A DNA stretch of 64,000 nucleotides from an uncultured Nitrososphaerales archaeon (GCA_938030895.1 CALHIV010000011.1:124001-188000), one strand, 5' to 3'; shown: positions 8,266-15,788, numbered from the stretch's first letter. The notes: generated by a model not told the origin, from the letters alone. Program-made: numbers and translations.

Positions 8266-8856
8266 CTAGTTGCTCCTCTTAGCATAGAGGAGTGTTGCTC
8301 CTAACAGCGCTGCAACTACACCTATACTTCCAAGCAGTGTCTCTGGAACAACCATGAAAGGTTCTACTGTAAAGTCGAACCAATGCATATCGCCCGGTCC
8401 ATGTGGATGCCCAACGCATACCATAACCTGGAGCGGGGTTCCAGGTGCAACGTTAGGCACTGTAAGTGTTGCAGTAGCAGATCCTATCAATGTCTCACCA
8501 GCAGGAACCGTCCACCCTCTCTCATAACTAGCAAATGGGGTACCTGCTTCATCTACAACGTCTACTATCACCCACTCGCCTATTATGCCCTCACCATCGG
8601 TCCATACAAAACCTGCATCTCTCCATCCTCTTGGTCTATCTCCCTCTATCAACGTAATACTCATAGTTGCCGTTATAGTACTCCCTGGTAAACCACTGCT
8701 TGAAGATAGGCTTAACGTCATCTCCCTATCACGCTCCGCCTCGCATGTACCATGTTCCTCCTCATCCTCTTGTTGTGCGTAGACTGTATTGGTGACTCCA
8801 GCAAGTAACAGTACCAACGTCATGACTGCTACAATCCCTCTTTTATTATTGAGCAT
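8266..8856 (-). CDS. Secreted protein with signal peptide and C-terminal sorting-like anchor
   Basis: 196 residues from ATG 8856 (a TTG at 8871 is less likely). A signal peptide covers about 1-27, ending at a VYAQQ cleavage-like site. The mature part is a beta-rich domain with ITATMSITL and SATATLTVPNVAPGTPLQVMV patterns, like an Ig-like or cupredoxin-like sandwich. Copper ligands are not clear. One His-Pro-His and two other Cys/His (VCVGHPHG, MHWFDF) are noteworthy. The C-terminus is VPETLLGS, a hydrophobic helix, then YAKRSN, the organisation of PEFG-CTERM archaeosortase signals with a variant tripartite motif. It is probably anchored on the outer face of the membrane. The ligand is unknown. 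Confidence 0.62.
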   Translation of the reverse strand: MLNNKRGIVAVMTLVLLLAGVTNTVYAQQEDEEEHGTCEAERDREMTLSLSSSSGLPGSTITATMSITLIEGDRPRGWRDAGFVWTDGEGIIGEWVIVDVVDEAGTPFASYERGWTVPAGETLIGSATATLTVPNVAPGTPLQVMVCVGHPHGPGDMHWFDFTVEPFMVVPETLLGSIGVVAALLGATLLYAKRSN

Positions 8857-8969
8857 GAAGTTAATTATCAATTATTATTAATAAATTTAAATAAGCTTAA
8901 TAAAAGAAGATTAACAAAGCCAGCTTATACAGTAAAAAATAATCCATAAAATGGAAAAACTAAAGTAGA

Positions 8970-9155
8970 TTACATATTATTGTAATGTTCCAGCTTTATC
9001 TCCTGTTTAAGGTACCTCTTTATCCCTTCTTTGTACTTGTCTAGAAAGACTATGGTTAGGTTGAGTAGGCACTCATCACATATCGGCTTATTCCTGAAAC
9101 TTATCCCCTTCCCTTTATCGAAGGCGAAGTTCATATCGCATATCACACAGCGCAT
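8970..9155 (-). CDS. Small zinc-binding protein (61 aa)
   Basis: A 61-residue protein that starts at ATG 9155 with CVIC (3-6) and has a second knuckle CDEC (26-29), followed by a helix LTIVFLDKYKEGIKRYLKQEI. Two CxxC pairs 19 residues apart form a plausible zinc ribbon, and the helix may be a partner-binding extension. It lies 28 nt upstream of the GGGP synthase start on the other side of its stop, so they are not in the same operon order. The function is unknown. Confidence 0.6.
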   Translation of the reverse strand: MRCVICDMNFAFDKGKGISFRNKPICDECLLNLTIVFLDKYKEGIKRYLKQEIKLEHYNNM

Positions 9156-9183
9156 GTAGCCAATAATTGGTAGGGAGTATAAA

Positions 9184-9930
9184 TTAATTCCTAGTCAAGT
9201 TTCTTAAACCGTTTATGATCTTGCCTACAGCACCATACTCCCCTTCCTCAAAGAGCGTGCCTATTACTATAACATCGGCTCCAGCCTTTGCAAGAGATAC
9301 TGCTGTAGACTCGTCCTTTATACCTCCTCCAACCAGTAAGAGTCCATCAAAGTTCTTCCTTACTGCAATGACCATCTCTGGCTTCACTGATGACTGTACC
9401 CCAGATCCAGCCTCTAGGTATAATGCTCTCATGCCCATATACTTGGCAGCAAGGGCATGCATAACAGCAAGCTTAGGTTTGTCCATTGGTACGCCCCTCG
9501 CTCTCCCTATAAACCATACAGAACTGCCCTCCCCTATAACAAGGTAGCCCATAGGTATTGCCTCGAGTCCATGCTTCTTCACATAGAGTGCCCCTAGAGC
9601 CTGTGCTTGTGTTATGAAGTATGGGTTCTCCGAGTTGAGTAATGAACTGAAGAGTATTGCGTCTGCCTTCGCTGATATCCCAGTTATGTTACCAGGGAAG
9701 AGTATCACAGGTATATTTGTATTAGCCTTTATGGATGCTACTACGCCATCCAACTCTATCTGATCTATAACCGATGAGCCTCCAACCAGTATAGCATCTG
9801 CACCCAACTCCTCACTCTTCCTAGCCATGTTGGCTGCGCTATCATACTCTAGCGACTCTGAGTCTATGAGGATGAAGCATAATGGCCTCTTCCTTGCTAG
9901 TTCAAATAACTTGCTCTCTACAGGTCCCAT
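9184..9930 (-). CDS. Geranylgeranylglyceryl phosphate synthase (GGGPS)
   Basis: Forms the first ether bond of archaeal membrane lipids from sn-glycerol-1-phosphate and GGPP. It is a 248-residue TIM barrel of the PcrB/GGGPS family. Motifs include ADAILVGGSS (44-53), PVILFPGN (74-81), ADAILFSSLLNSENPYF, GYLVIGEGSS, ALYLEAGSG (about 167-175), and the phosphate-binding end LLVGGGIK and GADVIVIGTLFEE. The EAGSG and GGGI loops hold the phosphate of G1P. The start is ATG 9930. It is divergent from the small gene at 9993. It is a single-copy archaeal lipid gene without a lipid partner next to it. Confidence 0.9.
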   Translation of the reverse strand: MGPVESKLFELARKRPLCFILIDSESLEYDSAANMARKSEELGADAILVGGSSVIDQIELDGVVASIKANTNIPVILFPGNITGISAKADAILFSSLLNSENPYFITQAQALGALYVKKHGLEAIPMGYLVIGEGSSVWFIGRARGVPMDKPKLAVMHALAAKYMGMRALYLEAGSGVQSSVKPEMVIAVRKNFDGLLLVGGGIKDESTAVSLAKAGADVIVIGTLFEEGEYGAVGKIINGLRNLTRN

Positions 9931-9992
9931 TGCTGATCTATACAGACTCTACCTTTATATTTACTCTTAGCTATACATCTTTGGATAGCTTA

Positions 9993-10349
9993 ATGGTCAA
10001 GGATTACTTAAATAACGATAAGATATTAGGATTCTTTCTTGAGAAATCCCTATTTAGTAAGAGACAATTTGATATTATTTATAATAGAATACAGAGAGAA
10101 CGGGATCAAGGGATTAGTAGAGGGGCATACTACAGACTATTAAAGCAGAGTAGAGAAAAGATGGAAGGTGTAATCTATAGCATGCTTCTACTAAGATACA
10201 TAGGTATGCTGGATAACAAGAAGCAAGATGTACTAATACAACTCCTGAAACAGATCGATGTGATATCACATAGTAATACTGATGATGATGTGATCTATAG
10301 TGTGATTGATGTGATAGATAGATTGGTTAAGGGTATATGTAAGGTTTGA
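9993..10349 (+). CDS. Small all-helical protein of unknown function
   Basis: 118 residues from ATG 9993. An upstream in-frame extension would overlap the divergent GGGPS gene and was not used. It is helical throughout, with a segment SKRQFDIIYNRIQRERDQGISRG and then YYRLLKQSREKMEGVIYSMLLL resembling a helix-turn-helix followed by a hydrophobic dimer helix, and ending in VIDVIDRLVKGI. It could be a small regulator or an adaptor. No catalytic or metal motif is visible. Confidence 0.5.
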   Translation: MVKDYLNNDKILGFFLEKSLFSKRQFDIIYNRIQRERDQGISRGAYYRLLKQSREKMEGVIYSMLLLRYIGMLDNKKQDVLIQLLKQIDVISHSNTDDDVIYSVIDVIDRLVKGICKV

Positions 10350-10416
10350 AGTGATTAATACATTTATCAACTATTTTTAGCCCTTCATGTGATATAATAG
10401 GTATTGGATGTGACCT

Positions 10417-11115
10417 ATGAATGTGAGTATGGGTATGGGTATAGAAGATGTGATAATCGTCTTAATAACGTATATTGTAGGAATGCTTGTAACATCACTT
10501 GCTATAAACATGGACGTGCGCCATAGAAAGAGTAATACTAGTGAGGTGTATGAACATATGATAGCAGATCTAATGGCTAAGATCGATGTGATAGATCTTA
10601 GAGTAAGGAGAATCGATGATATCACAAAATCAATACACAAGGGGGGATCACAATCCAAGGATCTAGGGAAAGGAGAAGATAGCATATGTATGATAAATAC
10701 TAAAGCTAGCAACAAGGGCGATATTACAACTTTCAATGCTAGCGATGATAAGGGGATGCAGAGCAGTACCATCATCACTGATAAGGAGCCTGATGAAGGA
10801 AGGAAGAGTATGGGTGTATTGGCTATAATATCGAGTAGCCATGTTAGTAATAGCGTTACAGGAGAAGGTTATGATAGGAGGGGAGTAAGAAGGCATGCGA
10901 ATAACGAGGGTAACGGTAGTACTATAGAGAAGGTGTTACATATAATAGAAGAGGAGGGCCCAAAGACATCAAGAGAGATAGAGGAGAGGTTGGGAATGAG
11001 TAGGGAGCATACTGCAAGGCTTATGAAGCGTCTCTATGATATGGGTTATGTGATAAGGGATGAGAGTAAGAGGCCATACAGATATATGCTCGCTAGTAAG
11101 ACTTCCAGCAGGTGA
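10417..11115 (+). CDS. Membrane-tethered winged-helix regulator
   Basis: 232 residues in three parts. A single N-terminal hydrophobic helix covers about 10-30 (VIIVLITYIVGMLVTSLAI). A long polar, Ser/Gly/Asp-rich linker of low complexity follows (about 60-165), beginning with a short coiled-coil-like stretch (MAKIDVIDLRVRRIDDITKSI). A C-terminal wHTH ends the protein (about 165-228): VLHIIEEEGPKTSREIEERLGMSREHTARLMKRLYDMGYV. The last part is close to MarR/TrmB-style recognition helices. The architecture suggests a membrane-bound transcription factor. A TATA-like GATATAATA lies at 10391-10399. Start ATG 10417. Confidence 0.65.
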   Translation: MNVSMGMGIEDVIIVLITYIVGMLVTSLAINMDVRHRKSNTSEVYEHMIADLMAKIDVIDLRVRRIDDITKSIHKGGSQSKDLGKGEDSICMINTKASNKGDITTFNASDDKGMQSSTIITDKEPDEGRKSMGVLAIISSSHVSNSVTGEGYDRRGVRRHANNEGNGSTIEKVLHIIEEEGPKTSREIEERLGMSREHTARLMKRLYDMGYVIRDESKRPYRYMLASKTSSR

Positions 11116-11136
11116 CTCAGAATTAAGGAGGTATCA

Positions 11137-11532
11137 TCAATGCTTGAGTGTGATCCTCTTGTACCTCCACTCTCTTCCACTCCTGCTTCTAGCAAGTATA
11201 CCCTTGTTGGTGAACCTTGCGAGGTATGTTGATACCATGCTTAACTTTATAGGTTCATTATACTTATCCTCATAGGCCTCTAACACTTGGGAGGATGTAA
11301 AATCGCCATAGGGGAACTCCTCCTCTATGAGGTGCATTATCCTCTCCCCCAGAGAGTTAGATACTTTATCATATCTATTCTTCTCATCATCATCACCACT
11401 ACTATTATCTAATAGATCCATCATCTCAAATACCTTCAGAACCTTCTCACGGGTAAGGTTACCCTCTACCACGATAGAGTACTTACTACCCTCGCTATCC
11501 TCTAACTCTATCTTCACCTTCTTACGTGCCAC
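11137..11532 (-). CDS. Winged-helix domain protein, possible autoregulator
   Basis: 131 residues starting with GTG 11532. The N-terminal half (5-45) is a small beta-alpha unit (VKIELEDSEGSKYSIVVEGNLT, then a helix), followed by an acidic linker (SSGDDDEKN). The C-terminal half reads as a wHTH: SSQVLEAYEDKYN, then LSMVSTYLARFTNKGILARSRSGREWRY, with a basic wing. The start codon lies inside an 18-nt near-palindrome built on CACGTG, which makes self-regulation plausible. It is convergent with the membrane-tethered regulator, with 21 nt between stops. Its target is unknown. Confidence 0.6.
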   Translation of the reverse strand: MARKKVKIELEDSEGSKYSIVVEGNLTREKVLKVFEMMDLLDNSSGDDDEKNRYDKVSNSLGERIMHLIEEEFPYGDFTSSQVLEAYEDKYNEPIKLSMVSTYLARFTNKGILARSRSGREWRYKRITLKH

Positions 11533-11541
11533 GTGTCACGT
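11524..11541. promoter_or_regulatory. CACGTG-centred near-palindrome over the start codon
   Basis: ACGTGCCACGTGTCACGT is palindromic at 16 of 18 positions. It contains the GTG start (11530-11532) of the minus-strand wHTH gene, so a bound protein would block transcription initiation or early elongation. An archaeal autorepressor site is the simplest reading. It is inference from position and symmetry. Confidence 0.4.
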
Positions 11542-11790
11542 ACACCTATCTTTACTCTTAGGAATTAACCAATAAACTTGATGGTTCAAATCTGTTAATA
11601 GAAGAGGTCTAACTCTTGACTGGTATAATATGCTAGAAGATATATAATGATTGATCAGAGTGTAAAGATTATTAGTACAATTTATCTCCATCCTCTCCTT
11701 ACCTTATGTTAGTGGTTGGCCTACAATTATACATCGTTGTCAAGATGATATTGCTGGTATATCAAAGAATCTTAACTCTTCAGGAATTAA

Positions 11791-12051
11791 ATGGTGGTAG
11801 AAAGTATAGTCATGGCTATAGTAGAGGTTGAGATACCAGATGGTGCATTGAGGTTCCTTAGAGCAATGCAGATACTCTGGCAGTATCCCAATGGTTGGGT
11901 TGAGCAGTACCTTACAAATGCTATACTGAAGACGATAGAGAAGGATATCGATGAAGGGATAATAGATAGGGAGAGGGTCAAGGAAGCCTGTGGTATCAGT
12001 AAACTGTACTCGCAGGAGTTACCCTTGAATAAAGAGGCTATCCCAGTATAG
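11791..12051 (+). CDS. Small conserved-looking hypothetical protein
   Basis: 86 residues, with start ATG 11791 or the internal ATG at 11812. It has helical character: ALRFLRAMQILWQYPNGWVEQYLTNAILKTIEKDIDEG, followed by VKEACGIS. The tryptophans and amphipathic pattern suggest a folded small domain. One Cys is present and no metal motif. A T-rich run follows within 20 nt of the stop. The family is not recognised. Confidence 0.5.
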   Translation: MVVESIVMAIVEVEIPDGALRFLRAMQILWQYPNGWVEQYLTNAILKTIEKDIDEGIIDRERVKEACGISKLYSQELPLNKEAIPV

Positions 12052-12057
12052 CCCACA

Positions 12058-12070
12058 TCTTATTTTTTTA
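12058..12070 (+). terminator. T-rich stretch after the small gene at 11791
   Basis: A run of seven T at 12063-12069 follows the stop codon of the upstream plus-strand gene by about 12 nt and precedes a convergent gene. Oligo-T tracts are the usual intrinsic terminators in archaea. It also overlaps no coding sequence. Confidence 0.4.
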
Positions 12071-12111
12071 AGAGAGTATAATCTTTATTATTATCTTTAT
12101 TGTAGACTGCA

Positions 12112-12654
12112 TCACCCACCCGTAAGCCTTGCAAATCTATTGCTATTGCTATTACTCTTACCTTTATTCTCTCTAGAGTAAGAGAGATAATCCAGATTGA
12201 TAAGCGCAATCTCTGCTGACTCTCTAACCTCTCTACTCTCATCTTTCAGTGCCTTCATGAGTGCTTCTCTAGCACGTTCAGAACCTATTACACCTAATGC
12301 TATGGCTGCTTCATGCCTAACAAACTGGCTCTCATCATTCAGCATAGCATGGATTAGAGCATCTACCGCACTTGCATAACCCATCTGCCCTAGGGAGAAT
12401 GCTGCCTCATGCCTAACAAGGGCATTGGGATCGTAAAGTAGTACATCCGATATAGGCTTTACAGCCTCCTCCCCTTCTGCTATCTCTACCAGTATACATA
12501 CAGCCCTAGCCCTTATATCAAAATCATCATGCTTAAGCAATGCCTTGAAGTACTCTACATCCCTCCTGTAGAATGCCTCTTCCATATCCTCAAGCAGACG
12601 GTTCTTATAGTTGCTCTTACTCTCGCTATCAGTATTAACTTTTACCATCTTCAT
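12112..12654 (-). CDS. HEAT-repeat protein
   Basis: 180 residues, with start ATG 12654 or 12648. Four to five HEAT/PBS-lyase-like repeats of about 31 residues run from about 35 to 160: DIRARAVCILVEIA, LVRHEAAFSLGQMG, FVRHEAAIALGVIG, EVRESAEIALINL. Each has the VR-EAA helix pattern of PBS-lyase HEAT repeats. The protein ends in a short basic tail with an SNSNSN run. Such proteins are scaffolds or, when they carry HE metal sites, oxygenases of the deoxyhypusine hydroxylase type. The two RHEAA motifs contain His-Glu pairs, but a full metal site is not assured. The repeats resemble those in the C-terminal part of the M1 aminopeptidase at 53579-56092. Confidence 0.75.
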   Translation of the reverse strand: MKMVKVNTDSESKSNYKNRLLEDMEEAFYRRDVEYFKALLKHDDFDIRARAVCILVEIAEGEEAVKPISDVLLYDPNALVRHEAAFSLGQMGYASAVDALIHAMLNDESQFVRHEAAIALGVIGSERAREALMKALKDESREVRESAEIALINLDYLSYSRENKGKSNSNSNRFARLTGG

Positions 12655-12693
12655 AGCAGGATATATAATAGTAGGAGAGATTCATACTTTACT

Positions 12694-12936
12694 ATGGGAT
12701 TACCGATTAGGATATATCTATTGCTTTCCCTTCCGACATTCCTAATAATAGTGCTCATTAACAGCATCATATCCATGATAGCACCAGATGCTCCAAACTT
12801 TCATTACACGCATTGGATACTTGGTAGATTGACTGGGCTATGGTCTATCGATTTCATAGTAGATATGCTTGTAACTGCTTTCGGTATAGGTTTTATACTA
12901 ACCATAGTATGGATACACCATTATAGGTATCCCTGA
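12694..12936 (+). CDS. Small membrane protein, two predicted TM helices
   Basis: 80 residues from ATG 12694. The longer open frame extends back over the HEAT gene promoter and was rejected. Hydrophobic stretches at about 5-27 and 53-72 flank a loop APDAPNFHYTHWILGR. It ends with a short HHYRYP tail, and several His residues lie near the membrane surface. The family is not recognised. It is divergent from the HEAT gene with 39 nt between starts and lies 57 nt upstream of the DHH gene. Confidence 0.5.
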   Translation: MGLPIRIYLLLSLPTFLIIVLINSIISMIAPDAPNFHYTHWILGRLTGLWSIDFIVDMLVTAFGIGFILTIVWIHHYRYP

Positions 12937-12953
12937 TTATTCCATGATGATTC

Positions 12954-12978
12954 TAACCACTACTTTATATAGTGGTTA
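12954..12978. promoter_or_regulatory. 9-bp inverted repeat enclosing the TATA box of the DHH gene
   Basis: TAACCACTA (12954-12962) and TAGTGGTTA (12970-12978) form a perfect inverted repeat with a 7-nt spacer CTTTATA. The TATA box TTTATATA (12964-12971) lies between and partly in the arms, about 25 nt before ATG 12994. A dimeric regulator bound here would compete directly with TBP. A hairpin role is less likely because the repeat would lie outside the transcript. Confidence 0.5.
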
Positions 12979-12993
12979 GATAAGCAATCTTGT

Positions 12994-14001
12994 ATGGTAA
13001 GTGTATGCTTATCACACAAAGAGGACCCAGATGGTATAGTATCTGCAACGCTGATCAAGTCTGTTTATTCACATGATACAGATGCAGATGCAGATGCAGA
13101 TATGAAGGTTATACTTGTAGATTACTCTGACTTCCTCCAGAGGCTTGAAGAGGCAGTGAATATGGAAGGCCTTGAGCAACTCTTCATATGTGATATGGGT
13201 TTGAGCAAGGCTAATCAAGAGGTGTTCTTCAGGCTGGTAGAGCATGCAACAAGACGGGGATCAAGGGTTACATATATCGATCACCATCATCTAGAAGAGG
13301 GGAGTAAGGATAGGTTAAGGGGTTATGGTGTTGAGTTGATACATAGTGTAGAGGAGTGTACATCCATCCTGATATACCATAACCTATTGAGTAGGAAACT
13401 AAGTAGATTCGCTCTACTTGCTGGGCTTGCTGCCATAATAGATGAGATGGATGATAGAGATGTAGCAAGTAGGATACTAGGCAGTTATGATAAGCATTTT
13501 GTTGAGTTTGAAGCAACAGCACTAGCATATGCTATATATCAGAACCAGCACAATCAGGATTTCCTCCTTAGGTTGGTTGATAAACTTGTTGAGGCGATGC
13601 CCCATGCTATAGATGGAGTTCTAGAGTCTGCCAAAGAGTATGCAGAGAAGATAATCAGTAATATAGGTATAATAGAGAATGATGCGAGGAGAGAAGGGGA
13701 TGTAGTTTATATTCAGGCTGTAAACCTTCCTGCAAGTACCGTTGCCAATATGCTATTAACAATGTATAAGGGTATCAAGGTTGCTATATCATATAAGCAG
13801 AGAGGAGATAAGATGGTTGTATCGTTGAGAGGGTCTGACCTCTGTACACTCCATCTAGGGAGAGTGGTTAATGATATAGCGAGTGAACTTGGGGGTAGTG
13901 GTGGGGGTCATGATAAGGCCTCTGGCGCAATGATACCAAAGGATAGTATAGGTATATTTATTGAGAAGATAAAGGGTTTAGTTAATGGTTCCTCTAGTTA
14001 A
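12994..14001 (+). CDS. DHH/DHHA1 phosphoesterase (RecJ/GAN-like or nanoRNase-like)
   Basis: 335 residues of the DHH superfamily. Motif I is HKEDPDG (8-14), motif II is ICDMG with Asp67, and motif III is IDHHH (95-99), so all metal ligands are present. The C-terminal DHHA1 domain contains the GGSGGGHDKASGAMIP glycine loop (about 298-313). Members act as RecJ-like 5'-3' exonucleases, nanoRNases or cyclic dinucleotide phosphodiesterases. The position next to the origin and orc1/cdc6 favours a replication-linked role such as the GINS-associated nuclease, but this is inference. An in-frame DADADADAD repeat (30-36) lies in a loop between the first two motifs and comes from a GATGCA hexanucleotide run. 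Start ATG 12994. Confidence 0.8.
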   Translation: MVSVCLSHKEDPDGIVSATLIKSVYSHDTDADADADMKVILVDYSDFLQRLEEAVNMEGLEQLFICDMGLSKANQEVFFRLVEHATRRGSRVTYIDHHHLEEGSKDRLRGYGVELIHSVEECTSILIYHNLLSRKLSRFALLAGLAAIIDEMDDRDVASRILGSYDKHFVEFEATALAYAIYQNQHNQDFLLRLVDKLVEAMPHAIDGVLESAKEYAEKIISNIGIIENDARREGDVVYIQAVNLPASTVANMLLTMYKGIKVAISYKQRGDKMVVSLRGSDLCTLHLGRVVNDIASELGGSGGGHDKASGAMIPKDSIGIFIEKIKGLVNGSSS

Positions 14002-14150
14002 GATATTAACCGTTAGATGTTATCATATCATATTCATATCTAAACTAAATACCTGAGGTCTCATCCTTCTATCACCTTATCAGTATAATTGTTAGTATAA
14101 AGATTGTTAAGATCGTTACTGTTAATTTATGAGAGATGTTAACTCATTAA

Positions 14151-14176
14151 CTTCCAGTGGAAATAGTGGTGTTAGG
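14151..14176 (+). repeat. ORB-like element 1
   Basis: Core TCCAGTGGAA at 14153-14162 followed by ATAGTGGTGTTAGG. It matches the 18-nt core of elements 2 and 3 (CAGTGGAAGTGATGGTGT) at 15 of 18 positions. The element is in plus orientation, and its core starts 41 nt before element 2. Confidence 0.75.
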
Positions 14177-14189
14177 ATCGGTATGATAT

Positions 14190-14215
14190 ATGCTCCAGTG
14201 GAAGTGATGGTGTTA
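14190..14215 (+). repeat. ORB-like element 2
   Basis: Identical over 26 nt to element 3 (starts with ATGCTCCAGTGGAAGTG). Together they give the local consensus for the origin-binding site. The two copies are 61 nt apart, close to a whole number of helical turns. Confidence 0.8.
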
Positions 14216-14250
14216 TTTGATCGTTATTAACCATATTAACACCAGTTTAG

Positions 14251-14276
14251 ATGCTCCAGTGGAAGTGATGGTGTTA
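14251..14276 (+). repeat. ORB-like element 3
   Basis: Exact copy of element 2 over 26 nt in the same orientation. Exact duplication in a non-coding region next to orc1/cdc6 is the strongest sign that the box is functional. Confidence 0.8.
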
Positions 14277-14336
14277 CTTTAAGCCTATTTTACGTATAGT
14301 TAACATGTAGTTAACATGTAGTTAAATGAGGGAGAG

Positions 14337-14354
14337 ACACCATCATTTCTTCTG
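14337..14354 (-). repeat. ORB-like element 4, inverted
   Basis: Read on the minus strand, CAGAAGAAATGATGGTGT matches the local consensus at 15 of 18 positions. It faces elements 1-3 and borders the AT-rich stretch, an arrangement used by Orc1 proteins to load on both sides of the unwinding region. Confidence 0.6.
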
Positions 14355-14476
14355 TATTCTGTATATAGAGAGTTATTAGGATGAGCTATAGATAGAATAA
14401 AAATCATAGATAAATTATCAATTAAAATTGATTTATTAGTTTAAAAATCAAATGTATACAAGTGTAAAGAGAAGTA

Positions 14477-14494
14477 CATTGGAAATGGTGGTGT
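14477..14494 (+). repeat. ORB-like element 5
   Basis: CATTGGAAATGGTGGTGT matches the local consensus at 15 of 18 positions. It lies between the AT-rich stretch and the start of orc1/cdc6, and so could also contribute to autoregulation of that gene. A GTGTAT simple repeat follows to 14530. Confidence 0.6.
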
Positions 14495-14547
14495 GTATGT
14501 GTATGTGTATGTATATACCTGTGTATGTGTAATGGGGTGTAGATAAG

Positions 14548-15738
14548 ATGGGTTATGATAATCTGATAGATGAGATATTTGATAGGGTTATAACATCAAA
14601 ACCATTGATAAAAGATAGGGATGTGCTTAGATCAGACTATATACCAGATAGACTGCTCTATAGGGATAATGAGATAAGGGCTGTTGCAGAGTCACTCTCC
14701 CCATTACTCAAGGGATCTAGAGCCTCAAACCTCTTACTCTATGGTAAGCCTGGGACTGGTAAGACAGCAGTTGCTAGATATGTATTGAAGCGTCTACAGG
14801 AGAGGGCAAGTAAGTCTAACCTGAACGTTGCTCTAGCCTACTCCAATGTAAAGAATGCAAAGAGAGAGTATACAGTACTTGTACAGCTTGGAGAGACTAT
14901 AGGTCTAAGATTTCCGTTCACAGGACTGGCATCTAGCGAGGTATTCACTCGAATAATCAACCATATAAATGAGAATGGTATAGATACAGTATTCGTTTTA
15001 GATGAGGTAGACTTTCTTGTCAAAAAGCATGGTGATGAGATACTCTACCAGATGACTAGAGCTAATGAACGTCTACAGAGAGGTTCTCTAGGGCTGGTAG
15101 GGATATCCAATGATCTTAACTTCAAAGACCTGCTAGATCCTAGAGTATTGAGTAGCCTCAGTGAGGAGGAGGTGCTCTTCTCCCCATACACCGTTGGGGA
15201 GTTGAGGCATATACTCATGGATAGAGCAAGGCTAGGCTTCCATGAAGGATGCATAAGCGAGGCTGCGATAAATCTCTGTGCTGCTATAGCAGGTGCGGAG
15301 CATGGAGATGCTAGAAGGGCTCTAGATCTTTTAAGGGTAGCAGGCGAGGTTGCTGAGAGGGAAGGTGCTGATAGAGTTGAGGAGAAGCATGTAAGGATTG
15401 CTGAGAAGAGGATAGAGCAGGATAAGGTTAGTGAGACCCTAAGGAAGTTACCATTACATGAGAAGTTAGTCATCCTTAGCGTTATGCTCTCAGATAAGGG
15501 TTCTACTGGGAGTGTGTATGATAAGTATATATCATTGGTAAAGAGGCTAGGCATACAGCCTGTAACACAGAGGAGGGTAGGGATGATAATAAGTGAGTTG
15601 GATATGCAAGGTCTGCTCTATGCTCCAGTTATAAATCAGGGTAGGTATGGGAGGACTAAGCGTATATCCCTAGCCATACAGGATTCCCTAGTTAGAGAGG
15701 TTCTATCAGAAGATCCAATGCTCTCAGTCTTATTCTAA
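14548..15738 (+). CDS. cdc6: Orc1/Cdc6 replication initiator
   Basis: An AAA+ ATPase that binds ORB elements and recruits MCM. It has 396 residues. Walker A is GKPGTGKT (66-73), and Walker B is VFVLDEVDFL (148-157). The sensor-like GISNDLNF and the arginine-containing DPRVLSSL region follow, then a lid domain with GDARRALDLLRVAGE, and a C-terminal winged helix (about 310-396) ending in the usual YGRTKRISL wing. The start at ATG 14548 lies just after the ORB array and a GTGTAT tract. It is probably autoregulated by its own binding sites. The next gene (SpoIIM-like) follows after 50 nt. Confidence 0.93.
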   Translation: MGYDNLIDEIFDRVITSKPLIKDRDVLRSDYIPDRLLYRDNEIRAVAESLSPLLKGSRASNLLLYGKPGTGKTAVARYVLKRLQERASKSNLNVALAYSNVKNAKREYTVLVQLGETIGLRFPFTGLASSEVFTRIINHINENGIDTVFVLDEVDFLVKKHGDEILYQMTRANERLQRGSLGLVGISNDLNFKDLLDPRVLSSLSEEEVLFSPYTVGELRHILMDRARLGFHEGCISEAAINLCAAIAGAEHGDARRALDLLRVAGEVAEREGADRVEEKHVRIAEKRIEQDKVSETLRKLPLHEKLVILSVMLSDKGSTGSVYDKYISLVKRLGIQPVTQRRVGMIISELDMQGLLYAPVINQGRYGRTKRISLAIQDSLVREVLSEDPMLSVLF

Positions 15739-15788
15739 GAACTCTCATCCCATCTTGATTTAAATAACCTATGATTGCTTGAATCTCT

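Larger units (their letters stand above)
14002..14547. other. oriC: Putative replication origin, ORB-element region
   Basis: No gene is seen in these 546 bp. It holds five ORB-like elements: three in plus orientation (about 14151-14176, 14190-14215, 14251-14276), one on the minus strand (14337-14354) and one plus (14477-14494). Between the last two is an AT-rich stretch (about 14396-14462), a candidate unwinding element. Two 11-bp copies of AGTTAACATGT follow each other at 14298-14319. The region lies immediately upstream of orc1/cdc6, as in many archaea. The core TCCAGTGGAA is the dyad known from archaeal ORBs. Here the G-string is replaced by a GGTGTT-type tail. Confidence 0.82.

Noticed and set aside
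9882-9992. N-terminal extension of the gene starting at 9993
   Set aside because: It overlaps the start of the divergent GGGPS gene by about 50 nt and its residues are unlike the rest of the protein; ATG 9993 is the better start.
12529-12693. Extension of the small membrane protein gene at 12694
   Set aside because: It is antisense to the HEAT gene and crosses that gene's promoter.
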